A stretch of 62,000 bases of DNA. It comes from Acanthaster planci. Its lineage: Eukaryota > Echinodermata > Asteroidea > Valvatida > Acanthasteridae. Positions 21,112-34,902 of the stretch are shown here, in pieces. The notes beneath the pieces are model-generated. The model was not told the DNA's origin. It saw only the letters and a list, made by a program, of their open reading frames with translations, and made no database searches. Numbering within the stretch: the first letter of the stretch is position 1; every line of letters begins with the position of its first letter. The translations under genes and the position numbers were made by a program. The stretch is taken from assembly GCF_001949145.1 (NCBI RefSeq), contig NW_019091379.1, positions 1,795,537 to 1,857,536 on the forward strand. Direction: 5' to 3'.

Positions 21112-24072
21112 ATTAACGAAACCACGCAGAGACTTCTTCACAACATTCAACGGAAACATGGATGCCGAGTTGAACTTTACAACGGGGAGGGTATGTTTTA
21201 TTGCGATCATAAAAAAAGCGGATAGGCCTATCTAGAGAGCACGACTGTGTCAGACAATTGGCAGCTCGAGCAAAGACCAACTGCCCATGCGGGACCCAAT
21301 TGTTTGGTTCTTTAAGGGAGTCTGGTGGTAAATAAACACCCAGGTGTTTGCTCAGAACTTAAAAGCGGTCCAGTTACCAACCCTGGTGGACCTACTTTTT
21401 TTCTAATCGCACGGACTTGCGATAATGGTATTGACTGTGAAATCATCGGGCAAAGACCTCGATAATCGTTGGCAAATAGGGACCAGCTGCATTCTAAAGT
21501 AGTTAATACACGGTAATGTGGGGATTTATGTACTCATGCGGAATCCGCATTAAAACTCAACCCTAAATTAGCTCCGGTTACTCCTTCAGTAAATTGGGAA
21601 TGTTTGCGTGATTTTTAAGACCCCTCCTCGCATTGTTCAGAGACAATAATGCAGTTACGCTTGCTTCTGCACCCAAAACAGTGCAGATAGGTGTTCTCGG
21701 CCAATTTCAAATATGATTTTTCCTTCTCTTTCTTCCCCTTGAGGAAGAACAATTCAGATCCCTCTACGTGCGGACCTAGGTCTCCGCGAAAGTTAAATTT
21801 AATCGATTCCACGATATGTTCGATTCTGTAATGAAATGCATCATGTTTCGCCACTGAGTATCTATTCCTTCAGATTCTTGACTTGCACGAAACAGGAATA
21901 GGCCTGGGTCATCCATCGTTCCGCTCTGCTACCGTCAAACGTCCTTTTTACGCTACAATGTGGAGATACAGCACACCTAACAATGACGCAGTCCGACCGT
22001 GAAACAGAGTTAGAGTAGAAATACCGGAACACTATAAGAATGCATTTTTAAAATTGAACGTATTGTTGAATCTAACATTATTTCAAATAGAGATTTCCGA
22101 TGCAATTCCCAACACCGATTGAAATCTTGCGGACCTAACACGTTTTCGGGATTCGAATGAAATTGTACGGATCTAACATGTTTTACAGATTTGAATTATG
22201 AAATGTTGCAAACCTAATGTGTTTTAAAGATTATGCAATGCACATTTCCTGACATAAAACAGCCCCAGGTTTGAATTCGGCACCTTCATTTCATACGAAA
22301 ATATCATCTCATCCGAATTCAGAAAGCATTTGATCTTTTTGATGGCAACTTGAAGTGCCAAAACTTTTCATGACTTGGTTGTGCACGGCAAGGGCAGGCG
22401 CAGTCAAAACTCTAGACTGGTTCCCGCAGCCTTAAGCTATTGATAAATACATGTACTCTAAATTCCGCACAGTCTGGTTCCCGGACCTAACCATTTCTGA
22501 CGACTCTTACTTTTTATATTTTGGCCGTTTTTCTCGACGTAGACCCCGAAATCAACCTCCAAGTGTAGGCCTGAAGCGTTCAAATCAGATTGAAGTAGCC
22601 TACTGTGGTGTTTTGTTCTTCCGAAACTTAACTGGTGTTTCTGTTACACGAAAGGACTAACTACCGAGCGAACAATTTCAATGTCACGTGGGCAACACAG
22701 ATGAATCATGAAAGCACTCTGTACTGAAGTGACCAATTACTTCACAAATGATTGGTAGGTCTTAGACAGTGTAGACTGATGTGTATGTTTCATCTTGAGT
22801 GTCTTGACAGTTCTCGTTTTCCCTTTCTCTTTAATTTACACATATATAAGTGGTCGAAAAACAACATTCCGGCATGTAGGCCAACAATTTGTGCACTCTA
22901 AACATTGCCCTCGCACACTGCTTCATTTCGATACTTTATGTCTAATTAATGCTTGGGAGTAACACCGAGGCTCTTGAACGCTATTTCTAAAAGATTTTTT
23001 AAAATGTCTTCAAATAGCATAGGCCCCTGAGTGCCTGGACAATTATATGTCTCATGACCGTAAAGATCGTTAAAATACATGTATCTACCATTTGGGTCCC
23101 CACTCACACGCAAGGAAAGATCCAGAACAATATTTTAGGGGGAAAGGACTTTTAAAAGGGGACTAAAGATCTGGGAAAAAATTCCATAATCCTTCATGGC
23201 CTTTCTGAGGGGTGAGGCCATTCTTCGTGCACGCTTTTCACACGCTTTTTTAGGAAATGAAACAAATACGTCTTTGACTAATTTGTTTTAATGGTTTTTG
23301 GTGGGCACATATGGCCCCTCCCCCCATCAGCCTGTGCTCACTCAAGAAAGCTTAATAGCCTGAAACACGGCAGATGATGGTAGACCTAAAATCTTGCCAG
23401 TAACCTAAATCAAACTATTACAGTAACCTATCAAACTACTTCATTCAGCAATACTGGTAATCAATATCGTTCGATAGTAATAGTAGTAAATAAGTGATTG
23501 ACCTTGTGTATACACGTCTCATACAGGTATGAATTTTCGACTGGATAATAAAAAAAAAACATGAAATCGCTCTTTTATATCACAATAAGGAAATGCCAAC
23601 GCTTCAACAAAGTTAAACAAAGCTAACTAGCCCACTGTGCTAAATGCTTACATTATTACTGAATAAAAGTCCCAATTTCCTCTATTTAAATAGCCTATTA
23701 ATTTGAAATGATTGTCAAGTCCGTTTCTTTGCAACAAAAGAATTAGATAAATATTTATACCGTTGACCAAACATTTGTCAAATTGGCCCAGTAAATCATT
23801 TCTGTACAGATTGTAAATTGTAAAAAGCTTTTAAACAAGAATTATCTTGCAAAGCTGAGGCCCAGAAATGTGTCGGTGGAATGAACATGAGCAGGACAAA
23901 CAAATTCCTATATTGACTCCAGCCAATGTCAGTAAATCACCAAACACAATAGCATGGTAAAGGTTTATGTACTCACGGAAGATTCCTGTAGCACAAGACA
24001 AATATTCAAGCAGGTAGACAGCCCAAACAAACACTTCAATTTTCTTTTTTCCCTCTTATTATTTGAAGCTTT
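21112..24072. other. Intergenic stretch without recognised genes
   Basis: It separates the RASL11-like gene start from the end of the aminopeptidase gene. Nothing coding was supported. It carries a degenerate tandem array at 22121-22239; the rest is AT-rich single-copy-looking DNA. Confidence 0.55.
22121..22239 (+). repeat. Degenerate ~40-bp tandem repeat, three units
   Basis: Units begin at 22121, 22159 and 22200. Each starts GAAAT, followed by a variant of GCGGACCTAACACGTTTT and then a GATT(C/T)GAAT-like end. The copies have drifted (GGACCTAAC, GGATCTAAC, AAACCTAAT), so the array is old. Confidence 0.6.
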
Positions 24073-27000
24073 TTAGTCTCCGTTAAGCTTTGCGACCCAG
24101 CCTATGTTATTGTTTACACTCATCACAGCCAAGTCAAAAGCTTGCTGTAATCGGCCAAAGTCACGCCCTTTTCCAAAGTCGAGCAACTGTGGAAGAAAAA
24201 GACGAAGTTGTTAAAATTCATCAGAAGAAAAGGACAGACAGGAATAAGGGTGGAAGTACAGATAAAAATATTTTTAAAAATTACGGTCTTGTGTATGTGT
24301 TTGTCGGAGAATCATCATCGGAGAATTTTATATCAGTTAATGAGTCTGTTTCAGCCAGCCTTTTGGAATCAAGAAAGAGCTGGACAGAATTACCTCTTGA
24401 AGTTCATCGGCAGTGTTGAAAAATGCTGTGACCGAAAGGAGAAGATCGGAGGCAGAATGGGCATCGGTGGATTTGCTGTGAATACAAACAAGGTCATAAT
24501 TATTGACGTGTGAAAGTTCCATTGTAAAAGTGTCAGGATGAATCAAAATGATCAAACCGATCGCTCGATTCGATAGGTAATCCAGCTGGTATTAGGGACC
24601 CTCATCCAACGGCAGTGAAACACTTTTCAAAGGATTGGGGCCAGCAATTGTAAGACCATCAGGTATCAACCATTAATAGGCCTATCCACCAAGCCCCATC
24701 CCATTGTAGGGCCTGTAAAAAGTTGAGGGACCATGCCCCCAATAGAAAAAGCTGGGGAGGGGGGCAACTGGCCCTGGCCCCCGCCGCCAGTGCCGTCAAC
24801 ACGCGACGTTTTTACCCAACCGGGTTTGTGTTTCCCTTCATCTCAAAGCTGAAATCGTGGATCTCGGTTAATATGTTTATGATTTCCTGGAAAAGTTTCC
24901 AGCACTTATCATAAGCCTACCTCAATAGCGACCCCCAGTTCTTTTTGATGTAGTCCCAGGCCATGTCTCCACCAATGGGGTTATCAGCCAACGCTGTGAT
25001 GACCTTAAATACATTCACGTCATCCGACGAACCGTCCAGGCTGCTAATGTAGCTAAAACGAATCGAACACTGGCCTGCGTTATTCCTATGGTACTTTTAT
25101 GTTTCTACCAAACTCGCTAACCCCAAAGAACGAGGCTTTTTCGGAGCAGCTCACAGCGAGGCATTCCCCCGACCCCCAACCGACTGTTCTTTTGAACCTT
25201 AGCGTACGTGTAAAATACTCGTTATATGTGCATCTATGATGTTCGATGCAACGATATGAAGTTTTGGTCTTTTTTTTCTTTTTTTTGTAATTCATGCGTA
25301 GTGCCAGTCCGCGTGCATTGAGAACGTCAATGGGCAACTGCAAGAGGAATTTTCGGCTGATCTGCCTGGGACAATTGGGCATTCGACAGTTTCATCACGG
25401 ACGACAGCAATTTGATAAAAAAGGGGATTCGTATCGAAAACTTGTGGGAAAAGTGATTTCGCGAGACAAGCCTTGATTCTACAGCTTCTATATATATGTA
25501 TATATAATGTGATATCACAAACATCTGATGGTTCCTACTGTGTGAGAGCAGTTGCGTTGGCAGAGCAAGTGAGCGCAGTGCCCCATCGAGTCCTCTCTCG
25601 TTCCATGGTGGCTCCACGCATCTGCCTCATTCCAAACTCCCACTCAACTTGACCGCCATACCGTATACCGTTGCAGAACACTAAATGTCGGAACACGGGC
25701 TTTACACTGTTGAATAAAACAATACGCGCAATGGTTACAAGCATTTGCAAGCCCCAAAGGACAGGCTCGTTGTGATGAAAATTACAGCCATTTCCATTGT
25801 GACTTTTTTTTCGGCACGGCGCTAAGATGGCTTTAACCTTAAAAAGGATCAATTAAATTCATTTTACAATTTAATCGCTAGTTTTTGGTACATGTGTAGG
25901 CCTTGTGGTCATATAATGCCTCCACATGAACGTTCAATACTAACCTGTTTTTAAACGGGTTCTCCATTATCTCTTTGAAGAGTGCAGTAGCTTTGCTAAC
26001 GCAATCATCGTTGCCATAGAAACAAGCCAATGACGTAATATCTAAGCGATGCTTTCGTGCAAGCCAGCTAATTAAGTGAAAATGGAGATCATGTTCAGTC
26101 GAACTTAATGTTAAAACAGCGGTTTGCAAGTGACTCGCTAACAAATGGTAATGTTAATTTACTGATCGTTGACAGAAAACAGTCAAAACAGAAAACTGAA
26201 AACAGTTAAATCATAAATGTTAATTTACAGAGGAGATCCTTAACAAAGGAAGGACGTGATTATCAAACAAAACAATTATTATTACCGAGTGCATAATTCG
26301 ATTTATCGGTGTTGCTTTACATTTGAAAAGGGACAGGTTACCTTGATGAGAGTGGGTCGATAGTTGTAGCCGCATGCCATCCTTCTTCACTGTACAGAAA
26401 ATTAATGTCATCCAAAATGCGTCGCTGGAGAGAAAAAGGTAACAGACATGGTTATTCCAACTTGTTAACATTTTTACTACATTTTTGTGTCAAGATGTTC
26501 GTCTGAACCTTAAAAAAATGTGGGGTGACTTTTTTGTATGGGTACTTTATCAGATACGCGTTAACAACCAAAGTTTTTGTGAGATGACACTGTCGATAAG
26601 TATGCATATATGAGACAAGGAAAAAAATGTTTATGCGTTTCTTTAGTAGACGCCTAATATGAACAGTCCACTAGCTGTCATATTACAACGCAGGCTTGTA
26701 TCGAAGTTACTTTTAACGGTAAATTGTTGCGCAAAGGAAAGAAGTGTTCTCCCTTAACCTCAATGACCTCACACGCTTTACCTCGATAGCCTTTTGTGAC
26801 TTCTGCCCTCTCAGTAGGCTTAGACGGAGCAAGTCTCCTTCCAAGGCCGCCTCCCTAGTTCCGAGAGAGGTATTTCGTAAAGCGTCAATCAGAGAATAAG
26901 CTATATCAGTCGGAACAATGCCAGCAATTTCCAGTTTTCTAACCTGCCGTATCAAGCCCAGCTGGTTCTGAAATGTGAAAACCTAAAAAAAAAAATATTT

Positions 27001-30000
27001 TTTAATAAGTTTACTTTAAACAGATACATCCACTTTCACCTCAAAACAGTTTCCCAATATCCGTTTTCGTCATACTTGGTACAACACGTAAACTGTATTT
27101 TGCTGGATGCAATCTTAACAATTTTGCATTTTACCACGACTGGTGTTAATAACAGCCGACCGCATACCAAAAAGGGCACCGATTTAACGAAAAAAACCCA
27201 TTTCCTCAATAATATGTACGTTGCCTATCCAAAATCTTTAAATTCACAAATATTGTTCCAATATCAGGAAGAGGGACTACGCAGTCACGGGATGCACGAA
27301 GTTGCTCGACACCACGAGGACAAGATCACAATCTAAACCAGCGTTAGTATTAAAACGATCGACGCACTCGACACGACACGCTGCAGGAATCCCAAGTGTT
27401 TCCCTTACATTCGGATCCCTCTCTGCCTGTTCTACAATCCGTAGCCAATTCTCCTCATCATAATCGACGAAATAGTATCCGGTCTGCAAGAAGTTGGCCA
27501 GGTACCAGTCATCAGCAGATGCTCCTTCAAGATGCACGATTGCTTTGAAAACAAAACAGAAATTTTTAGCTACTCCCACTTGCAAGCAGATGCGGGTGTA
27601 GACTGGATCCATTACTTCGCGATGAATGATGTTTATTGCATATCCCTAAAAACGAAACTCCGGAAATGCAGTCCTGATATTCTATACTTAGAATGTTTAC
27701 GGTTTTTCCTTACATAGGCTGCCTAAACAAGTTTAATTGGAGGATATTAATAACAAAAGCTTACAAAGGGTGGATCTAGAACGAAACCTGGGGGTCAACA
27801 ATGTTTTCGTGGCCAAAACCTTTTGAAATTTATTGCTTTTTTCATGCTTTTGAAAAGAAAAGGGAACAGATAAAATGTATCACTTTTCTCTTAATATATA
27901 AAAAAATCCAGTAGGAGGCCTCCTTTCTCCAAGATTTGGAAAGAAGTCCAATTTACGGCCGTGTATTAACAGTGGAAACGAATAAAACGTAGAATAGCCC
28001 GACCATATTGTCCGTAAGTCAATCCTTTCTGTATCTCTCCAAACACAAACCCAACCCAGGAATTCACACAAAATTAATTAGTGTGCGAGCCAAACTACTA
28101 GCAAAATATTGAACGCTCTTACTTTCTTCATTGTCGGGCTCCATAAGGACTGTCGTTGGACTGCTTGAATTCGATTTGTGGACCCAGGTAAGTGGTATGT
28201 AATAACGCTCGCTGTTGAAGAATACACACACAAAAATCCACCAAAACCTTTTAACATGAACACAGAACCAGTCGAGAAAAGAACGAAAACAACAGATCTG
28301 AAAATCAGTGCTGTCGTCCTCTAACCTTGGAGGTACTGGCTTCGAGACCATTGCCAAACGCACTTGTTGCAGTCGGGTCACTTCGGCGCTGTCTGCTTGA
28401 ATTATTTCAACATTTTAAATGTCATGATTGAGCACTCATAAAATAACTTACTAAACGTATAAAAAGGTATAAAACATTAATTTGTCCAACAAAGGCAACA
28501 AACAACGACGGCCATAAGGATAAACAAAAGAGACAGCAACAGACAACAGATGACAACGGACACCGACAGCGACCACAAGAAAAAACCAAAACCAACACTG
28601 GCGTCAACAGATGACTACGCTAAAGCACAGTAGTCTTGTGAATGAAATGAAAGTTAACCTCGTATCCCGTTATTAATCTGACGTGTTTCGGACGCTGAAA
28701 CTAGACTGGAAGAGGAAAATTTCTATCCACCTGAAAGGACCCGGATGAGGTGGAAACCCAGTATACAATCTTCTCTGTGTTGCCAAGACTGTGTCACCGG
28801 TTCTGTTGAGCGTTACAAGAGGGGCCCCGGGCTGTAGAGTCCATGAATCCATGATCCTTTTCATGTTGTGTTTCCCGACGTCTTGATCAGCCTTATTAAT
28901 GAATTCACAATTAAAGCGAAGTCACAAAAACCAAACCCAAGCAAATTACAGTTTGGATACTAGATACAATTCACTTCATAGGGAATAACACATCGGCCAT
29001 TTCAGGGTGTTAACACAGACTAAAAAATACAGGACACACTTCAAAGAAAATCTTGTTGAAGTTCATTTCTACTGCAAAGGGGCACAGGGTTGACGAGGTG
29101 TGGGGTAACATACTTGAAAGCACGTTGTGTTGCGTTTGCATACACTTTCACTTGAGGGGGCTTGGGAACAAGGGTTCAAAGTACGGTATGCTTTTTGTCA
29201 CTGTAAAATAATATCATCAGAACGGCCAAACTGAAACATTCTGTTCACTGCGTATGCAGCTTCATACAAATGTTTAACAGCTCTAGGCCAAAAGTCGCAA
29301 AAGGGGCTTTCAGGACTTAAACACCAAGATTGACAAAGAGCTCGCCAATCACTTGTTGGGTCTACCAGCCCGCCCTTCCACCTTGAATTGGGTGAGCCTG
29401 TGAGACATCAAGACAGTTTTTTAATAAAAAAAATATACGTTAAAAAAGAAACTTCGCAACAAAACTGTACATAAGAGAGTTCCTCCCACAGATGGTCGAT
29501 ATTGGCGTTCTTATAGGCGCGTTCTTTCAAGTAGTTTCGAATTCCTTTCTCAAAAACTCCATCTGCCAGGAAGTGCTTCATCATAAACACAATGGAGCCA
29601 CCCTAGAAAGGACATAAAAGGGACAAGTACTAGCCAGTAACTATACAGGCAAACTGAATCATTCCGAACAGGACAGCGCCATTTTGTCAAGACAAGCGAG
29701 GATTGAAATGAAGAACGCCTTGATATTTCAAAAATATAATATATAGATGTCCTAAAGAAAATACATAAAAAATGAATATTGCAACTTAAAATGAAACACA
29801 ATAAAGTGGATTTATAGGAAATACCAAAACAATATATAAAAACAAACAAGGCATAAGCAACAAAACCCCAAAAGTCACATAAAAAGACCTTTTACAAACG
29901 AGAGCCTTGAGTTGAAATCATTCTGAAATGTAACCTGAAGCAAGTTTCTGACTTACCTTAACGTAAGTAAAGAGAACAATCTGGTTATCAATGTCGTCAA

Positions 30001-33000
30001 TGTCACTCGAGACTGGGTCTTTCAAGGGACGTATGATCATATAATTAGTATCAAAAGTGAAAGCTCTTTCCATTGTATCCAGATAGAATTTCTGATACTG
30101 CAACAAAATTTGAAAAATTTTATATTAAAACTGCATATCAAAACTGCACAAAATATCTTCTATACCAACCTCATAGTTACACTTAGGTCTTCACTCACAG
30201 CAGTTAACGAAATATTTGAAACCTTTGGTAATTCCTTTTCTGAGAAAAGCCTGCCATTTACGCTGATGAAAATTGTAACAATACTATTCCAGACGACTAA
30301 GACAACACACCTCCTCTTGCCCCGAGTTGAGGAAGTCAATGCCGATGTGTTGGTAGTAGGTGGCGAAACCTTCGTTTAACCACAGATCATCCCACCATTC
30401 GGGGGTGACAAGGTTACCAAACCACTACAGAGGATAACAAAGTAAAAATGTCCTTCAAAATGGCTTTAAAAAAGGCGAGTGATGGCAATATAACTTGGTT
30501 ACAATATGGATGGACTGGCATCGTGATTCTGACTGTCGTTTTGATTTCACCTGGATCAGACGCTAAATTTCGCAAGGGTAATTAAATGTCGTATTATGGC
30601 TAAAGTTGCAGTTTTCAAATTACGTAGTGATGGACCCACATAGCCACCTAAGGGGTTTATCCTAAACGTCAGAAATAATGTTGGCAATCATTTGTTTCCT
30701 ACCTGATGGGAAATCTCGTGAGTAATAGTCAGGTCATCAGCGTGATCTATAAGCAGCTTCTCCTCATAAGTAATCAAACCCCAGTTCTCCATTGCTCCGC
30801 CCATGATTGTTATTCCGATGTGGTCTGTTCCGAAATTTAAATTAAACGAAACAAAAATGACAAATAGATTCCTGGAAACTCAGAGTGACTTTGTACGACA
30901 AATTCACGACTTTAAACAGCAAAAGATTTGTGAATGAGAAATATTTACAAATCTTTTGCAGTGTAAAGCAGGGGGACTTGCATTAGTCCCGTGTATTATG
31001 TGGGGTTGATGTAAGATGTAAGCTAGGGATGTTTCCCTTGACATACCTACGAGAAACTCTGATCACTAACACACACGCAAATTTAGGTCTAGGTGCACTT
31101 TCAGATGGTGTTTCTCGATATTTTCGCCAACCAAATGAAGTAAAGAAACGTACCTAACTTGTCAAGTGGATATTTCATACCCAGGAAGGAGTTAAAGTAT
31201 GTCTGAAGCCTCATTGCAAAGTCTAGCGCTGTGGAAATTTTTGAAATGTAGTCAGGTCGTATCCACACACGGACCTGCAATGTGATACAAAATATGTGCA
31301 AAGGTGTGCTTTAGGATACATGTTTGATTCGCTTAATAAATGGAAATACGTAGTTGCTACAAGACTGGGCTGGTGGACTGTATGGCGGGACTAGACGGGC
31401 CTGGCCGGACCGGACTGGACCGGCATGGCCTGGCCAAATCGATTCTCGAGCCATGTTAGATCGTCTGTGATCATAGAGAGTGACTGTTGTGCCCGGGGAC
31501 TGATTCAACACCTTCCATTCACGTCAACAATTACCAAAAAAATTAAACTTACAAAGCATTTCCTTTTATAATGCTTCAAAGCAGAATGTCATAGTTTGTC
31601 TGATCAATTATTAAGCGTATATACACAGGATTATTAAATGTACATATCCATTCTCAAAGCATTCTGAATTGCTGGACTTAGAATGTCTTAAACTGGCTGC
31701 ACATAGTCAGGGTAAAGATGCGAGTTGGTTTTTTTGGGGGGAGGGGTCTCTTCTATCCCCTCCCTTTTTAAAGCAAAACTTTAGTCTTTCTCACCAGACA
31801 GCCATCATCTGTTGTCCCGTTGATATTTTGGAAGTCATGTACAACCATGGCCAGGAGGTAAGTCGGCATGGCTGAGACACGCTTGAAATACGTCCTGTGC
31901 CAGTGGTCATCCAGCTTAATAGTCTTCGTCTCCAGTCCATTTGACAGGGCGGTCATATCGTAGCGATGTTCGATTTGTATATCAAACGACGCCTTGAAAG
32001 ACGGTTCGTCAAAGCAAGGCAGGACACGGCGGGCGTGTGGTCCTTCCATTTGCGTAGTAGCTGTAAGTCTGAATTAAAAGTTAAACAGATATAACTTTTC
32101 GAAAGTTATACATCACAGGATCGGATGGAAAAAAAGTAATGTATTCTACTCCACCAATGTAGTTGCTAGGCGCCAATTTGGCAACTGGTAACACTGTTGT
32201 CCGCTAGATTGAGAAAAATAGCCTTTTTCTTTCATTTTTTTTTCTTAGTCATGCGGCAGACATGGTCAGCGGAATGAGAAAAGAATTTTTTCTTTGGTTG
32301 GGAGTCAAAGTGAGAAATAACAACAGTTGCATACAATTAATTGACATTTAATTTAAAAAGAGAAAAGAAATAAGGCAAAAGAGAGACAATAGGCCCTGAT
32401 CTTTGGAATATAATACCAAACAATTAAAAATAGTCGCGTTGAGCTTTGGACACGTTGGTTCGAAATATTTCGACCTGTTTCATAAATGAGAGGAATTCCT
32501 TCCCTTCACCCGACTGTAGCGGTTACAGGAGGTAGAACAGCCCCAAGTAGTCAGAATCGTTTGGTCTGGGAAGTAGACTTTGAGTTGAAGTCTTTCCTAA
32601 ATGCGTATCACAGATTTCACGTCAGTGTAATCGAGCTTACCTTTCCCTGTTGTCTGACGTGATGTATTTGCTTACATAAAATCCGCGGATTTCACTGTCT
32701 AACAATCCCGTGTACACTATTTGGATTTCATAATTTTTATGCAACTGCAGGCTCTCCTTTAGCTTCAAAACCAGGAACATATTTCCTCGGTCAAAGGTAA
32801 AATGGTCCAAAAGTTGGCGGGAGTCAGCGGTGTCCAAGCCAGTGACACTTGGTGTGCCGTGCACGGTCAGCGTGTGGGAATGCAGGATTATCTCCTCAGT
32901 TGGGACAACGCACTCAACCTTGATGTTCACCCATCCATCGAAGGTGTACGAGCGATTGAGCGTGGAATACGGTGCATCGTCCTCATAAAGAAAAGGTCGG

Positions 33001-33383
33001 ACGTTCAACAGGTATCGCTGGGGTGAAACGGTGCCAGGTAGCCGGCCCACCATCAGGGGATCTTCGGTTGGTTTTGGTTCTGTGGTTTGCCTCTCATTTA
33101 TCACAGTTGTTGTCTGATCCGTCGTCTGTGCATAGGGCGCTGTAGTGTAGAACGACGTGGTAGGTTTTGAGCCATCACCCGGTATCTTGGTACCTTCAAG
33201 TTGTGTGCGATCTGGGATGTAGTACACCATAAGGGCAACCGCTGTTGTGATAGTGCAGAATCCAAGAATAACAAACGCAATATGAGCTGGTCTACACACC
33301 ACCACATTCCGCTTACCATTGGGACTCTTTGAGCTGACATCATCAAGTTCATTTTCTTTTACCTCGAATTCCAGTGTCGCCAT
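24073..33383 (-). CDS. ANPEP: Membrane aminopeptidase N (M1 family)
   Basis: A zinc exopeptidase that removes N-terminal residues from peptides at the cell surface. The 17 coding exons: 32641-33383, 31795-32068, 31154-31274, 30703-30824, 30311-30424, 29957-30097, 29471-29602, 28731-28891, 28123-28211, 27409-27542, 26782-26982, 26342-26424, 25945-26067, 25539-25706, 24921-25052, 24394-24475 and 24073-24186. All phases join, giving 977 aa (human ANPEP 967). Type II topology: cytosolic 1-33, membrane segment about 34-56, Thr/Pro-rich stalk to about 115. GGAMENW (388-394) is the exopeptidase motif. HEISH (415-419) plus E438 in LWLNEG form HExxH-x18-E, and Tyr in FTYVKGGS fits the transition-state residue. 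The helical C-terminal domain follows, ending in [13 protein letters not shown]. Start: ATGGCG at 33383. No key residue is missing. The exact subfamily among M1 paralogues is uncertain. Confidence 0.96.
31154..31274 (-). other. ANPEP: Aminopeptidase N exon 3
   Basis: This exon was placed from [11 protein letters not shown] at its start and MKYPLDKL at its end, after acceptor TTGCAG and before donor G|GTACGT. It joins the GAMEN exon through a split Asp codon to give YPLDKLDHIGI. It is listed separately because the junction fixes the reading phase entering the catalytic exons. Confidence 0.9.
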
Positions 33384-33406
33384 TTTCTTTCTTATCACAG
33401 ACAATT

Positions 33407-33908
33407 TCTATAAGGTAACATAAACATTCAAAACTAATTACAAATCTTAAAAATTAACTCGAAGATAACACTGTATTTGAATGCAATGTGGGATAGTTTG
33501 ATTGAGACACCTTGGCCAAGTTGAACATGTTGAACACCAAATGTGTGTAAAATTAAAAGACTTTGGGAAAGTCATCATGTTGAAATTCATTGTGTGCTAA
33601 CCAAAACGAGTTAGGATATCTGCTGAAATCTGCCCTTAATGAAATATGAAACTTGTTCTGTCATCAAAAGACGATCCTTTCACAAAACCTATCCTTAATG
33701 GGAGTGTTTTTTTAACTCACCGCATGCACCAATGTCGAGTGTCAATGTGATATGTTAAATGTGTAATTTGTGATTAGAAAATAGAAATAGGGGCCTAAAT
33801 TTTGCAGTGCAGAGACATGGGTAACTTGCATTGTGATATGTTTCTCTTGTCTCAGGAATAGAAATTTCACGAACCATCACCAAAACCCACAGAAAAGGAA
33901 ACCTTACC
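33407..33908 (-). other. Probable 5' UTR intron of aminopeptidase N
   Basis: On the minus strand a donor CTTAG|GTAAGG leaves an exon ending at 33908. An acceptor ACCTTATAG precedes 33407, 24 bases before the start codon. A short 5' UTR intron of about 500 bp fits this. Transcript evidence is needed; both sites are only sequence matches. Confidence 0.4.
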
Positions 33909-34368
33909 TAAGTTCTGATGTTCCCCTTCGTGACACGTCCAAGTATTTGTGATGGAACCAGTAGCGGAAGGAACGGACTTTGTAGCCCTTGAGGTGAGTG
34001 AGCAAAGAAATCAGTGATTGTTACTACAAAATTAGATCTTTTAAACATGATAAGAATTTATAAATTGTAAAATTATCTTTAGAGGTTGGTGGTACCGTTT
34101 CGCGTATTATAAACAAATCAGCGTTTAACCTATTACGCATGGTAGCGTCTGTGCGGAACCCACCCTAGTTTATATTGGCATTGCAAGTTTGTTTTTCATG
34201 TAGAGCTTGGTGGCTTTGTTGGTCTGCCTGTGGATTTCTGGGGTTCACTTGAGGCAGACAGCGTTGGATGGAGAATTTTAAGAGGAAAACTGCATGGGCC
34301 GTCAGCAGAATGTCGTACTTAAGCTCGAACACAGAGGCACCGACGCAGCGAGGCAAAAAAGCCATATG

Positions 34369-34902
34369 CCTCAAGTTTATGAAGCCCCATTGGTGTCACT
34401 TTCCCTCTGTGGTGTGTGTTTCGCAAGGAGATATTATGTCTTTCAGTAAGTTGCCGAAGCAAGATAATACCTTGCCGGAGCAATATAAAAATTTCGTTTA
34501 AAATTATCTCGGTCGTTGTCAAAACACACTGGTGACCGCAAGGGTACTTGCCACGGTCAGGAAATCTCGCATGGTGAGCTGAAGATCTATTTTTTTTCAC
34601 TGTTTTTTTACTATACACCAAAGTGTCACTGTACCCATAAAACAGGATTAGATACAGTACAAACGGCGAAAAAATAGATCCTTATCTCACCGTGTCCTGA
34701 CGGCAAGCGCAGTAGTGGTCATCATACCTTTTGACAATTATTTTCTTATTTCGGCAACTTATTTTCTTACTTCGGCAAGTTATTATCTTGCTTCGGCAAG
34801 TTATTTTCTTGCTTCGATAACTTGTTGAAAGACATAATGCCTCCTTGCCAAACATACATCACAAAGGGAAAGTGACACTAATTGGGCTTCATACAATTTG
34901 GT
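34369..34902. mobile_element. Long fold-back element with internal 21-bp repeats
   Basis: Two arms of about 240 bp are inverted around 34625-34655. The left arm carries TATGAAGCCCCATTGGTGTC and the inverted right arm TATGAAGCCCAATTAGTGTC; both continue through TCACTTTCCCT, ATTATGTCTTTCA, TTGTCAAAA and GATCTATTTTTT. The right arm has four to five tandem 21-bp units (TTCGGCAAGTTATTTTCTTG, 34737-34824), while the left arm has about two. No protein is encoded. The structure resembles Foldback/Tu-type or MITE elements. Confidence 0.8.
34737..34824 (+). repeat. 21-bp tandem repeat within fold-back arm
   Basis: Units of the form TTATTTTCTTGCTTCGGCAAG repeat four to five times with single-base changes (TTATTTCGG, TTACTTCGG, TTGCTTCGG). 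The core TTGCTTCGGCAA is itself nearly palindromic. The opposite arm has only about two units, so copy number has changed since the arms formed. Confidence 0.75.
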
